Shown piece by piece: positions 16,152 to 25,018 of a DNA stretch of 64,000 bases. A program made the translations under genes and the position numbers. The DNA comes from Candidatus Gastranaerophilales bacterium. GTDB taxonomy: Bacteria; Cyanobacteriota; Vampirovibrionia; Gastranaerophilales; Gastranaerophilaceae. The notes beneath the pieces are model-generated. The model was not told the origin of the DNA, made no database searches, and saw nothing but the letters and a program-made list of their open reading frames with translations. Position 1 is the first letter of the stretch; each line of letters starts with the position of its first letter. The stretch lies in assembly GCA_944322745.1 (NCBI GenBank), contig CALUPV010000002.1, forward strand, positions 186,001 to 250,000. Direction: 5' to 3'.

Positions 16152-18116
16152 ATGGAAAATTTAACCGTAAAAAAATATACTTTAAAAAAAATTTCTTCAG
16201 AAGTTATATATAAGGTAGATTATGAAAAGGAATTAAATCCACCTCAATTAGAAGCCGTTAAACAAAAAGAAGGTTCGGTTTTGGTTATCGCTGGTGCTGG
16301 CAGCGGTAAGACAAAAACCCTTACTTATCGTGTTGCAAGATTAATTGAAGATGGTATAAATCCAAAAAATATTTTATTGTTAACTTTCACAAAAAAAGCG
16401 GCACAAGAAATGTTGTCTCGTGCTGCTATAGTTTTAGACTCTCGTTGTGAACAAGTTGCAGGCGGAACATTTCACTCTTTTGCAAATGTTATTTTAAGGA
16501 AATATTCTTCATTATTAGAATTAAATAATAATTTTACAATTACCGACAGAGCCGACAGTGAAGATATTATAAATCATATAAGGTCTAATATTATTGGAAA
16601 ACAAGAAAAACGTTTCCCCAAAAAAGGAACTATTTTAGATATATATTCTAAAGCTGTTAATAAAAATATTCCATCAGAAGATATTATACTTTGTGAATAT
16701 AAACAGTTTGAACACTGTATCGAAAAGATAAATGAAATTATATGTGAATATAATAACTATAAACATAAAAATTCTATTTTAGATTATGATGACTTATTGT
16801 TATATCTAAAGACTCTTCTTGAATGTAATCCAGAGGTTCGGAAAAAGTTATCAAATCAATATAAATATATAATGGTAGATGAATATCAAGATACAAATAC
16901 TATCCAGGCACAAATAGTAAAGCTTTTGGCAAGCGAACATAATAATGTAATGGCAGTTGGTGATGATTCTCAAAGTATATATTCATTTAGAGGTGCAAAT
17001 TTCAAAAATATTCTTGAATTTCCGGAGATATTTCAAAATACCAAAATTATTAAGTTAGAGCAAAATTATCGCAGTTCTCAAAATATACTTGCTTTAGCAA
17101 ATGAAATTTTGTTAAAAGCTAAAGAAAAATATACTAAGACATTATTCTCTGATATTGTATCTCCAATAAAGCCTGCATTAATAAGTGCAAATGATATGAA
17201 AATGGAAGCTGAGTTCATATCTCAAAGAGTGTTGGAATTGGTTGAAGAAGAGAATCTATCTTTAAATGATATTTGTGTTCTAGCCAGAAGTGCAAGAATG
17301 ACATATAACTTAGAAATAGAGCTTGCAAAAAGAAATATTCCATACAAAAAGTTTGGTGGTATGAAATTTATTGAAGCTGCTCATATTAAAGATATAATTG
17401 CACATTTAAGAGTTATTTTAAATCCGTCAGATATTATAAGTTATACAAGAATTTTACTTTTACTTGATGGAATAGGTAATCAAAGTGCAAATAAACTATT
17501 GCCGATTTTAGTTAATGATAGTGAAATAAAAAATAAAAATCTTCCGGTAAAAAATCCTGAAGCTGTAATAAAACTTACCGATTTAATTAATAATAATCAA
17601 AAGGATATTTTTAATCCCAAAAAAGTTGTTCAAAATGTATTGAAATATTATGAAAATATTCTACGTGATAAATATGATGACTATACCAAAAGAGAAAAGG
17701 ATTTAGAACATTTTCTTGCTCTGAGTGAAAAATATACAAGTTTGGAAGATTTTCTGAGTGATTTAGCTTTGGAACCACCTGATACATCTGTTACAGATAT
17801 TGATTCAGGTGCACAAAAGGATGAATTTTTGACACTTTCTACTATACATAGTGCAAAAGGTCTTGAATATAAAGCTGTGTTTATTATAGGGGCCGTGGAT
17901 GGACGCTTTCCTTCTTTATATTCATTTAATTCATCAGAAGATTTAGATGAAGAACTAAGGCTTATGTATGTTGCCGTTACAAGAGCAAAAACTCACCTTT
18001 CAATAACATATCCGATAGATATGTTTGATTATTCAACAAATATGGTCCTTTCTAAACCATCCAGATTTTTAGACGGAATCAATCAAGATATATTAGAAAG
18101 ATGGGTAATTGAATAA
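16152..18116 (+). CDS. UvrD/Rep/PcrA-family 3'-5' DNA helicase
   Basis: 654 residues, a little shorter than UvrD or PcrA (about 720-740), of superfamily 1A. Walker A G-A-G-S-G-K-T is at 48-54, the Q motif region at about 29-34, motif II D-E-Y-Q-D-T near 243, motif III Q-S-I-Y-S-F-R-G near 276, motif IV Q-N-Y-R-S-S near 304, motif V T-I-H-S-A-K-G near 565 and motif VI V-A-V-T-R-A-K near 607. It would unwind DNA in repair or replication restart. No nuclease domain is attached. The C-terminal Tudor-like tail of PcrA seems missing. Whether it is PcrA itself or a second UvrD-like helicase cannot be told from one window. Its stop abuts the stop of the convergent ilvA. Confidence 0.92.
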   Translation: MENLTVKKYTLKKISSEVIYKVDYEKELNPPQLEAVKQKEGSVLVIAGAGSGKTKTLTYRVARLIEDGINPKNILLLTFTKKAAQEMLSRAAIVLDSRCEQVAGGTFHSFANVILRKYSSLLELNNNFTITDRADSEDIINHIRSNIIGKQEKRFPKKGTILDIYSKAVNKNIPSEDIILCEYKQFEHCIEKINEIICEYNNYKHKNSILDYDDLLLYLKTLLECNPEVRKKLSNQYKYIMVDEYQDTNTIQAQIVKLLASEHNNVMAVGDDSQSIYSFRGANFKNILEFPEIFQNTKIIKLEQNYRSSQNILALANEILLKAKEKYTKTLFSDIVSPIKPALISANDMKMEAEFISQRVLELVEEENLSLNDICVLARSARMTYNLEIELAKRNIPYKKFGGMKFIEAAHIKDIIAHLRVILNPSDIISYTRILLLLDGIGNQSANKLLPILVNDSEIKNKNLPVKNPEAVIKLTDLINNNQKDIFNPKKVVQNVLKYYENILRDKYDDYTKREKDLEHFLALSEKYTSLEDFLSDLALEPPDTSVTDIDSGAQKDEFLTLSTIHSAKGLEYKAVFIIGAVDGRFPSLYSFNSSEDLDEELRLMYVAVTRAKTHLSITYPIDMFDYSTNMVLSKPSRFLDGINQDILERWVIE

Positions 18117-19322
18117 TTATTGTTCAAAAGAAGTAATCTTGTAACCTTTTGCAATTAATGCTTTTTGAATTTCTTCAAAATGTTGTGCATTTCTTGTTTC
18201 CATAGAAATTTTTAAGAAACAATCGTTTATATCGGTATTTTCTCCGCCTTGATTGTGTCTTACTCTAATAACGTTAGCACCATATTCCGCAATAATTGTT
18301 GATACTTCTCTTAATTGTCCGGGTTTATCAAGCAACTCAATTGTTAGATGGCATAGTCTTCCTTCTTTTAAAAGACCTCTGTTGATAACCCTTGAAAGGA
18401 TATTAACATCTATGTTTCCGCCTGAAACAATACAAGCAGTTTTTTTATTAGCTAAAGGAAGTTTGTTAAACATAGCAGCAGCTACACTTAAAGCTCCTGC
18501 TCCTTCTGCTACAAGTTTTTGCTTTTCCATAAGTGCAAGTATAGCAGAAGCAACTTCATCATCAGTAACTGTAACAATATCGTCAACATATTTCATACAA
18601 CATTCAAATGTTAATTCGCCAGGTTTTTTAACTGCAGTACCATCAGCAAAAGTATGAACTACAGGCAATTCAAGAATCTTTTTGTTTATGTAGGATTGAT
18701 ACATACTTCCTGCACCTTGAGCTTGAACACCATATACTTTGCAGTTCGGTTTTAATTGTTTGATTGTATATGCAATACCTGCAATTAATCCACCACCTCC
18801 AATAGGAACTATAACTGCATCAATGTCTGGAAGTTGTTGTATAAGTTCAAGCGCAATAGTACCTTGTCCTGCTATAACATCTTCATCATTAAACGGGTGA
18901 ATGAATTCCCCGCCTGTTTCTTGTTGAAATTTACAAGCTGCATTATAGGCATCATCATAAACTCCGTCAATTAGTTTTATTTCTGCGCCGTATTTTCTTG
19001 TTGCTTCTACTTTTGAAATTGGAGCTGTAGCCGGAATAAAAATAGTTGCTTTAATGTTATTCTTTTGTGCTGCTAAAGCGACACCTTGTGCATGATTACC
19101 TGCACTGCAAGCAATAATGCCTTTTTGTTTCTGTTCTTCTGTTAATTTTGATATTTTATAATATGCGCCTCTTAATTTGAAAGAACCTGTAAGTTGTAAA
19201 TTTTCAGATTTTAAATAAATTTCATGCCCCTCTAATAATGTTTTAGAAAGAATTAAATCTGTTTTTCTTGCCACTTCACTTAAAATTTTTGAAGCATCAT
19301 AAATTTTTGCAATGTTTAACAC
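18117..19322 (-). CDS. ilvA: Threonine ammonia-lyase (threonine deaminase) with ACT-like domain
   Basis: 401 residues. PLP-dependent fold-type II enzyme that converts threonine to 2-oxobutanoate, the first step of isoleucine synthesis. Lys49 (G-S-F-K-L-R-G-A) is the Schiff-base lysine, and the G-G-G-G-L motif near 176 binds the cofactor phosphate. About 325-400 is one ACT-like domain (L-L-D-K-P-G-Q-L), which marks the shorter IlvA/TdcB class usually seen in Gram-positives and archaea rather than the two-domain E. coli form. The start is GTG at 19320-19322, with GAGGAG five bases upstream. It is monocistronic and divergent from the DUF2207 gene. Confidence 0.93.
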   Translation of the reverse strand: MLNIAKIYDASKILSEVARKTDLILSKTLLEGHEIYLKSENLQLTGSFKLRGAYYKISKLTEEQKQKGIIACSAGNHAQGVALAAQKNNIKATIFIPATAPISKVEATRKYGAEIKLIDGVYDDAYNAACKFQQETGGEFIHPFNDEDVIAGQGTIALELIQQLPDIDAVIVPIGGGGLIAGIAYTIKQLKPNCKVYGVQAQGAGSMYQSYINKKILELPVVHTFADGTAVKKPGELTFECCMKYVDDIVTVTDDEVASAILALMEKQKLVAEGAGALSVAAAMFNKLPLANKKTACIVSGGNIDVNILSRVINRGLLKEGRLCHLTIELLDKPGQLREVSTIIAEYGANVIRVRHNQGGENTDINDCFLKISMETRNAQHFEEIQKALIAKGYKITSFEQ

Positions 19323-19387
19323 GGCTACTCCTCTTTTTTCTTATTTTACAATAAAAAGTTATAATAGCTAATAATATAAATTTATTT

Positions 19388-19403
19388 AACATAATGTTAT
19401 GTT
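19388..19403. repeat. Inverted repeat AACATAA-TG-TTATGTT, possible operator
   Basis: A perfect 7-bp inverted repeat with a 2-base centre lies between the divergent ilvA and DUF2207 genes, just upstream of the extended -10 box for the latter. The position suits a regulator dimer; no regulator can be assigned. Confidence 0.4.
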
Positions 19404-19421
19404 ATAAAAGTTTTTAAAGTC

Positions 19422-19430
19422 TGATATAAT
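19422..19430 (+). promoter_or_regulatory. Extended -10 promoter of the DUF2207 gene
   Basis: TGA followed by TATAAT gives a full extended -10 element; the -35 region is weak. The predicted start near 19437 leaves about 27 bases of leader with an AAAGGA ribosome-binding site before the ATG at 19464. Confidence 0.5.
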
Positions 19431-19463
19431 ATTTTTAATGTTGCTAGGTTAAAGGAATATCAT

Positions 19464-21347
19464 ATGAAAAAGATTATAATTCTCTTATTTGTATTATTTG
19501 TGAATGTTTTTTTTGCTATTTCAGCTTTTGCTGAGAATTTTTATATAACGAGTTATGATGTAGATTTAACGGTACAAAAGAATAAAGATGTTGATGTTAT
19601 AGAAAATATAGGTGTATATTTTACCAGCCCATCTCATGGAATTTATAGAAATATTCCAACAAAAGTTAATTTACATTATGGGGATGGTGGTAGAAGCTTT
19701 TTGAACGCAAAAATATCAAATGTTCAAATTAATGAACCTTTTTCAATTCAGAAAGATATTTCCTCCACTGCATTTAAAATTGGAGATGCTTCAAAATTAG
19801 TATCAGGTCCAAAACATTATCAAATAAAGTATAAATATTCAATGGGTAAAGATTTATTAAGAGCAGCTGATGATTTCTATTTTAATATTATTGGTACAAA
19901 ATGGAATACAACTATTGATAATGTAAAATTCAAAATTACTCTGCCTGTATCATATTCAAATCTAAAAAATACAACAGGTTTTTCCATTGGTGGACTTGAT
20001 TCATCAGGATATAATATTAAAGATTTAAATTATACTATAGAAAATAATAAAATAATAACAGGCAGAGTTAATAGAGTTTTAGAACCTTTAGAGGGACTAA
20101 CAGTACGAATTTTACTTCCAAATAACTATTTTGTGCCTGATGTAAAGTTTTTGGATAAAGATTTTATATATGTATTAGTATCTGTTCTTACTTTAATTGC
20201 TTTCATTATGTGGTTTATTTTTGGACGAGATGAAAAAGTTATACCGGTAGTTAATTTTTATCCGCCAAAGAATAGAAATAGTGCCGAAGTTGGTGTTGAA
20301 TATAAAGGAGTTGCTTCACAGAAAGAAATAGTATCTTTAATTATGTATTTGGCAAATAAAGGTTATCTTGAAATTGAAGATGATGGGGTTAGTTATAGTC
20401 TGCATAAACTTAAAGATTACGATGGAAAAAATTCCTGTGAGAGAAGATTGATGTCTGTTTTATTCAAAACTTCTGATATTGTGACAGCAGAAGATTTGCA
20501 GTTCTCAAGAAGTTTCTATCGTAACTGTGAATCTATAATTGCATCTTTGAATAATATTAGAAAATTTATTTTTGATAAGAATGCAAACAGTCCTGAAAAA
20601 ATGGTTCTTCTTTTCATATGTATATTGGGAATATTACTAAGTATACTATATGTCTTAGGTGATTATTCATTTTCATTGTTCTTTTCACCAGACGCGTTTC
20701 TATTATTATTTCCTATAGTTGGAGCACTTGTTGTCTTTTCTGTTGTATACGGAATGATGAAATCTAATGAGTCGGGTGCAGCCAAAATTTCAAAAGGAAT
20801 TTTTATTACCATTTGGGGCAGTATGTTTATGGGTATTCCTACTTTAATAATTTTAACAAAAGTATATAATTCCGTAATTGAAAATATTCCAATTTTGGTA
20901 TATTCTTTCATTTGCATTATTGTTTCGATTTTTTGTTTGATTAACATGCCAAAAAGAAATAAACAAGGTAGAATGCTTTTAGGTCATATTGAAGGCTTTA
21001 AAAAGTTTTTAGAGGTTGCTGAAAAAAGAAGATTAGAATCTTTAATTGCAGAAAATAGAAATTATGCATCAGATATACTTCCATTTGCTTATGTTCTTGA
21101 TATATCTGATAAAATCTTACCTGTGTTAGAAAGTTTATCATTATATACACAGCCAAATTGGTATAAAGGAAAAATGTCAGGTAAAACATTTTCTACGTTC
21201 GTTTCTACGATGGAAAAAGCAACGGCACCATCTGTTGAAAATGGTGGTATAAGTCGTTCTTCTGGTTCAGGTGGAGGTGGCAGAGGATTTAGTGGAGGCG
21301 GATTCTCCGGCCGTGGCGGCGGCGGTGGTGGTGGCGGCTCTTGGTAA
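19464..21347 (+). CDS. DUF2207-family membrane protein with Gly-rich tail
   Basis: 627 residues. A signal peptide (1-23) leads to an extracytoplasmic beta-rich domain (about 24-225) with the family hallmark of an early I-x-x-Y-D-V-D-L strand and a G-I-Y-R-x-I-P motif. A membrane span follows at about 230-253, a cytoplasmic wHTH-like region at about 270-385, two pairs of membrane spans between 390 and 505, and a tail of glycine and serine ending G-G-S-W. The Gly tail is shared by most members of this family. Biochemical function is not established. The DNA for the tail is locally GC-rich only because of Gly codons. A terminator follows at once. Confidence 0.88.
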   Translation: MKKIIILLFVLFVNVFFAISAFAENFYITSYDVDLTVQKNKDVDVIENIGVYFTSPSHGIYRNIPTKVNLHYGDGGRSFLNAKISNVQINEPFSIQKDISSTAFKIGDASKLVSGPKHYQIKYKYSMGKDLLRAADDFYFNIIGTKWNTTIDNVKFKITLPVSYSNLKNTTGFSIGGLDSSGYNIKDLNYTIENNKIITGRVNRVLEPLEGLTVRILLPNNYFVPDVKFLDKDFIYVLVSVLTLIAFIMWFIFGRDEKVIPVVNFYPPKNRNSAEVGVEYKGVASQKEIVSLIMYLANKGYLEIEDDGVSYSLHKLKDYDGKNSCERRLMSVLFKTSDIVTAEDLQFSRSFYRNCESIIASLNNIRKFIFDKNANSPEKMVLLFICILGILLSILYVLGDYSFSLFFSPDAFLLLFPIVGALVVFSVVYGMMKSNESGAAKISKGIFITIWGSMFMGIPTLIILTKVYNSVIENIPILVYSFICIIVSIFCLINMPKRNKQGRMLLGHIEGFKKFLEVAEKRRLESLIAENRNYASDILPFAYVLDISDKILPVLESLSLYTQPNWYKGKMSGKTFSTFVSTMEKATAPSVENGGISRSSGSGGGGRGFSGGGFSGRGGGGGGGGSW

Positions 21348-21351
21348 ATAT

Positions 21352-21379
21352 AAAAGACACTTTTTAGGTGTCTTTTTTT
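21352..21379 (+). terminator. Intrinsic terminator after the DUF2207 gene
   Basis: AAAAGACAC (21352-21360) pairs with GTGTCTTTT (21368-21376) around a 7-base loop and is followed by T residues. Confidence 0.8.
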
Positions 21380-21405
21380 GTAAAATTTATGTTAATATGT
21401 AAAGT

Positions 21406-21873
21406 ATGAATGATGAACCCCGTATTCCTTATACAAATTCCATAGTTTTTGCGGCTGAGTATATTAGTCGTGCTAGTAAAGAATATGTTAGAAAAATAAT
21501 AAAAGATTACAATTTTTTAATTGGATATGAAGAATATATTATTTTAGATACAGTATTCTTCTACCCGGGGTGTATACAAATGGAGATTGCAAAAAAAGTT
21601 TGTATGCAGCGTTCATATTTGTGTAAGCTTATAACAAAATTAGAAGATATTGGATTGATAGCAAGAGAAAAAAAAATTAAGGGCAAAAGACAAGTTGTTT
21701 TAGCTGTTTATATTACGCAGGAAGGTGAGGAACTATATAAAGAAATGCATTCTGTTTTTAAAAAAGAATTGTTAAATAAACAAATTGTAGACGCAGAAAA
21801 ACTTAAGGAAATTACAAAGGAACTTTTTAAAATGGGAGATGATTTGGTCAGCAACTTTAATTTGAAGTTGTAA
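21406..21873 (+). CDS. MarR-family transcriptional regulator
   Basis: 155 residues, typical for MarR. The winged helix-turn-helix (about 48-110) reads Q-M-E-I-A-K-K-V near 55 and S-Y-L-C-K-L-I-T-K-L-E-D-I-G-L near 68-82, followed by a basic wing (K-I-K-G-K-R). Helices at both ends would form the dimer. Such proteins repress genes and respond to small ligands. Just after the stop lies a TTGACA promoter overlapped by a 16-bp palindrome of MarR-operator size, so the likely target is the next transcript (21909-22014) and perhaps the downstream DUF486 gene. No Shine-Dalgarno is visible; a TAATAT box lies seven bases before ATG. Confidence 0.9.
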   Translation: MNDEPRIPYTNSIVFAAEYISRASKEYVRKIIKDYNFLIGYEEYIILDTVFFYPGCIQMEIAKKVCMQRSYLCKLITKLEDIGLIAREKKIKGKRQVVLAVYITQEGEELYKEMHSVFKKELLNKQIVDAEKLKEITKELFKMGDDLVSNFNLKL

Positions 21874-21874
21874 C

Positions 21875-21902
21875 TTGACATCAAATTTTTTTAGACTAAA
21901 CT
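21875..21902 (+). promoter_or_regulatory. Promoter downstream of the MarR gene
   Basis: A perfect TTGACA (21875-21880), a 16-base spacer and TAAACT (21897-21902). It is the best -35 match seen among the spacers I examined. The predicted start is near 21909, inside the adjoining palindrome. Confidence 0.6.
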
Positions 21903-21918
21903 TGTTGAATATTCAACA
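21903..21918. promoter_or_regulatory. 16-bp palindromic operator candidate for the MarR protein
   Basis: TGTTGAATATTCAACA is an exact palindrome positioned at the predicted transcript start immediately after the -10 box. Length and symmetry match known MarR operators, and binding here would block transcription. Assignment to the adjacent MarR gene is inferred from proximity. Confidence 0.6.
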
Positions 21919-22014
21919 GATGAAAAATAAACAAGTATGATGCAATACTCTCAATCATATCTCTTAACTTAAATATGACCATACTTTAGAAGCTTATTTT
22001 AGCTTCTTTTTTTT
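21909..22014 (+). ncRNA. Candidate regulated small RNA of about 105 nucleotides
   Basis: The unit has its own TTGACA promoter, an operator and an intrinsic terminator, yet encodes no credible protein; the longest start-to-stop run is about 11 codons (ATG ATG CAA... to TAA). AAGTATG (21933-21939) can pair with CATACTT (21980-21986), giving an outer stem before the terminator hairpin. It may be a MarR-controlled small RNA or a leader that attenuates transcription into the DUF486 gene, whose start lies 60 bases past the terminator. This is inference from sequence layout only. Confidence 0.5.
21988..22014 (+). terminator. Intrinsic terminator of the small-RNA unit
   Basis: AGAAGCT (21988-21994) pairs with AGCTTCT (22001-22007) around TATTTT and is followed by seven T residues. 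Confidence 0.8.
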
Positions 22015-22074
22015 GTGTGTGGGTAAGAACATAAAATTTTTAATACAATTCTTTAAAAAAAAATATTTTGTTTT

Positions 22075-22428
22075 ATGATAGTAAATATGTATAGACAATT
22101 TTTACCAATAATACTATTAACAATTTCTAATATATTTATGACATTTGCTTGGTACGGACATTTAAAGTATAAAAGTACTGCTTTGTGGCTGGTAGTTTTG
22201 GTAAGCTGGGGGATTGCTTTTTTAGAATATTGCTTTCAAGTGCCTGCAAATAGAATTGGTCATGAGTTCTTTTCTGCTGCACAGTTAAAAACAATACAAG
22301 AAGTTATTACATTAGTTGTGTTTAGTATTTTTTCAATTCTATATTTGAAAGAAGAATTTAGGTGGAATTATTTAGTTGGTTTTGCCTTTATAGTTCTTGC
22401 TGTATTTTTTATTTTTAAGAAGTGGTAA
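22075..22428 (+). CDS. DUF486 / DMT-superfamily small membrane protein
   Basis: 117 residues with four membrane helices (about 8-25, 33-52, 70-90, 95-114). The N-terminal N-I-F-M-T-F-A-W-Y-G-H-L-K motif and the central E-Y-x-x-Q-V-P-A-N-R-I-G are hallmarks of DUF486, a small relative of the drug/metabolite transporter fold that probably works as a dimer. The substrate is unknown. ATG at 22087 is an alternative start; neither has a good ribosome-binding site. It lies downstream of a MarR regulator and its operator, which hints at a small-molecule efflux or uptake role, but a terminator separates them. Confidence 0.85.
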   Translation: MIVNMYRQFLPIILLTISNIFMTFAWYGHLKYKSTALWLVVLVSWGIAFLEYCFQVPANRIGHEFFSAAQLKTIQEVITLVVFSIFSILYLKEEFRWNYLVGFAFIVLAVFFIFKKW

Positions 22429-22483
22429 TAAATCAACTGTTTAACAGATTGTAGTTGTGGAATTATATTATAATATAATGAAT

Positions 22484-25018
22484 ATGGATTATAATTTCGT
22501 AAAAGATATATATGTGTCAATTGTAGACGGGTTAAAATTTGATAATTCTATCCTGGAAAATTTTGTTGCGGATAGAGAAAATAGTTTTATATTAAAACAT
22601 AATATTGAAGCCATTTCTCAAATTTTAAAATTTTTAAATTCTTCTGAAAATATATTTATTTTAAATGGTTTTATGGGATCAGGTAAAACATATGTAGCAG
22701 ATTGTGTACTTGATTTTATCAACGAAAATGTTTTAATTTTCAGAAATTCTTATCAAGAAGCAATAAATCTTGATGATGTTTTGTTATCAATGTTTAAGGA
22801 TTTTTCTATATATCATAATGAAAAAAAAGTAGTACTTCCCAAAATTGAATCGAATATATTTTCTGAGAAGATTAATGCTTATGTAAAATATTGTAATGCA
22901 CCAATGCTTTTTGTTTTTGATTCTTTTGAAATAAATATGAGAAGTAAAGATACGCAGAATGATATTTTGGATTTCATAAATTATCTTTCTCATTTTTCAA
23001 AGGTAAAAATTATAATTTGTTCAAGAACATTTAAACAAAATGATTTAAAATCAATAGATTCTTCTGTTTCTTGTTCTTTGAATTCTTTAACAAAAGACGA
23101 AATGTATTTATACTTGGAAGTAAACAATATTAAAGGTAATAAATACGAAAGTGAAGAATTATACAAGGTCACAAGAGGTCATTATTTATTATTAGAATTA
23201 TCTGTATTAATAATGCAGATTTTAGATATTTCTTTAACGATATTTTCATCAGAATATAAAAAATCTGCAAAGAATTTTTTAGAATTTTTAATATCAAAGC
23301 TTCTATATATATCATCAGATAAATTTATAAAATTACTATTGTTATTAGCTATAATAAGACATGGTGTAGCATCTGATTTTCTTATAGGACAAAATATATC
23401 ATCAATTGAAGATATTGATTTCTTGCTTCAAAAACATATTATCACCGAAAAGTTTGGTAAATATTATTTAAAAGACTATGTGAAAGCTGAATTTATAAAA
23501 TCAGTAAATATAAGAACAAAAATAAAGGTTCACAAATATTTAATTGATGTTTATGAAGCAGAATTGCCTTTAAAACCTTTTGACAGAGAATTATTCCTTT
23601 CTCGTATAACAATGAGACAAGAAATCGCTTTTCATACAAAGAGAATAGAATCATTAGAAGAAGAATTAGAAAAAAGCGGTAAACCAAAATTAGCTGAAAC
23701 GCAAGGATTTACTTTTTTGAGTTATGTTAGATCAAATACTAACCAAAACAAAAGTGAAGATAAATCAGCTTCTTCTAAACGTTATATAAAAAACATAAAA
23801 CCTAGAACTGATAAAAATAGAAGATTTGAGCTTTCTAAAGAAGATTCTTTATTATTGAATACATCAAAACCTATAGATACTGTTGAAAAAAAGCTTGAGG
23901 ATATTGCAAATGTAGCACTAAATCAAGATGAAAACAAGCAAGTTAAAAAGGATATTAATGAAGTGCCTGACAGTATGGATGATTATTTAGATATTGCACA
24001 AACATATGAGGATGCTTATAATTTTTCATCTGCAATTATGTACTATAAAAAAGCACTTACATATACAAATGATGAAATGTTCAATATAAAAGAACCAATT
24101 ATATATACTAAACTTGCAATATGTTATAAACGTATACAAGATATAGATGAATCTATAAGATTATATGAAAAAGTATACCAATTACATATGAAAAATTCAC
24201 CGGATAAGGCTAATCAAATTCTTTTAAGTATTGCTCAAATTTATTCGGAGGTTTATAAATTTGATAAAGCAAAAGAAATCTATAAAAGGATTTTATATTC
24301 GCCGATAGGTGTATCATCTGATATGGTAGTCAGAGTTTATTTAGATTTATCAGAGCTGGAAGATAATAATTCTGATATTGAATCTGCTGTAAAATATTCA
24401 CAAAAGGCTTTATCTATGGCAGAAAAAATGAATGATATTTCCCTATTGTGTGAATGTTATTTTAAATACGCATTATTGCTTGATGATACAAATAATACAG
24501 ATTTAGCTTTGAAATATTATTTAAGGTGTGTACAAACGTCTGCAGATGTTGATGTAAACTCTTATTTGGCTTCTGCTTATTCTAATTTGGCTGAAATATC
24601 AATAGATAGAAAAAACTTAGCTGCTGCTAAAATGTATTATGAACTATCTATAGATGCGGATAAGAAACAAAATAATTTTGAAGGGCTTTATTATTCTTAC
24701 TCTAAATTAGCAGAAATATATAAGAGTGAAAATAAAGAGAAAATGTATGATTATCTTGTAAGTGCTCTGGCTGTTGCAAAGAAACTTGATGATATAACAT
24801 ATGCTGTTTCCGGATATATTGAGATAGGCGATTATTATTTTGATGTGGTGGACTATAAACAAGCTTTAAAGTCTTATATCTTGGCTCAATCATTAGTTCC
24901 ACAGCATGGTGCAGATGATTTGTATTCAAAAATCAATGCTAAAATTAATAAAATAAAAATGATTATTGGTGAATCAGAGTTTTTAATATTGTCAGATATA
25001 ATAAAAAAGAAAAAATAA
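22484..25018 (+). CDS. P-loop ATPase (STAND-like) with C-terminal TPR array
   Basis: 844 residues from this start. The N-terminal ATPase has Walker A G-F-M-G-S-G-K-T (about 62-69), a Walker B-like F-V-F-D-S near 147 and an arginine-containing I-I-I-C-S-R-T strand near 178. Helical and winged-helix-like segments follow. The linker at about 400-490 is charged and Ser/Lys-rich. About 495-830 carries seven or more TPR units. This order of nucleotide switch plus repeat sensor is that of STAND regulators, but the effector is not obvious. GTG at 22457 and ATG at 22478 are other possible starts; two overlapping TATAAT boxes at 22469-22479 make a near-leaderless start likely. The stop overlaps rsmG by one base. 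Confidence 0.75.
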   Translation: MDYNFVKDIYVSIVDGLKFDNSILENFVADRENSFILKHNIEAISQILKFLNSSENIFILNGFMGSGKTYVADCVLDFINENVLIFRNSYQEAINLDDVLLSMFKDFSIYHNEKKVVLPKIESNIFSEKINAYVKYCNAPMLFVFDSFEINMRSKDTQNDILDFINYLSHFSKVKIIICSRTFKQNDLKSIDSSVSCSLNSLTKDEMYLYLEVNNIKGNKYESEELYKVTRGHYLLLELSVLIMQILDISLTIFSSEYKKSAKNFLEFLISKLLYISSDKFIKLLLLLAIIRHGVASDFLIGQNISSIEDIDFLLQKHIITEKFGKYYLKDYVKAEFIKSVNIRTKIKVHKYLIDVYEAELPLKPFDRELFLSRITMRQEIAFHTKRIESLEEELEKSGKPKLAETQGFTFLSYVRSNTNQNKSEDKSASSKRYIKNIKPRTDKNRRFELSKEDSLLLNTSKPIDTVEKKLEDIANVALNQDENKQVKKDINEVPDSMDDYLDIAQTYEDAYNFSSAIMYYKKALTYTNDEMFNIKEPIIYTKLAICYKRIQDIDESIRLYEKVYQLHMKNSPDKANQILLSIAQIYSEVYKFDKAKEIYKRILYSPIGVSSDMVVRVYLDLSELEDNNSDIESAVKYSQKALSMAEKMNDISLLCECYFKYALLLDDTNNTDLALKYYLRCVQTSADVDVNSYLASAYSNLAEISIDRKNLAAAKMYYELSIDADKKQNNFEGLYYSYSKLAEIYKSENKEKMYDYLVSALAVAKKLDDITYAVSGYIEIGDYYFDVVDYKQALKSYILAQSLVPQHGADDLYSKINAKINKIKMIIGESEFLILSDIIKKKK

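Noticed and set aside
21240-21347. GC-rich patch at the end of the DUF2207 gene as possible foreign DNA
   Set aside because: It is due to Gly codons in the family-typical glycine tail.
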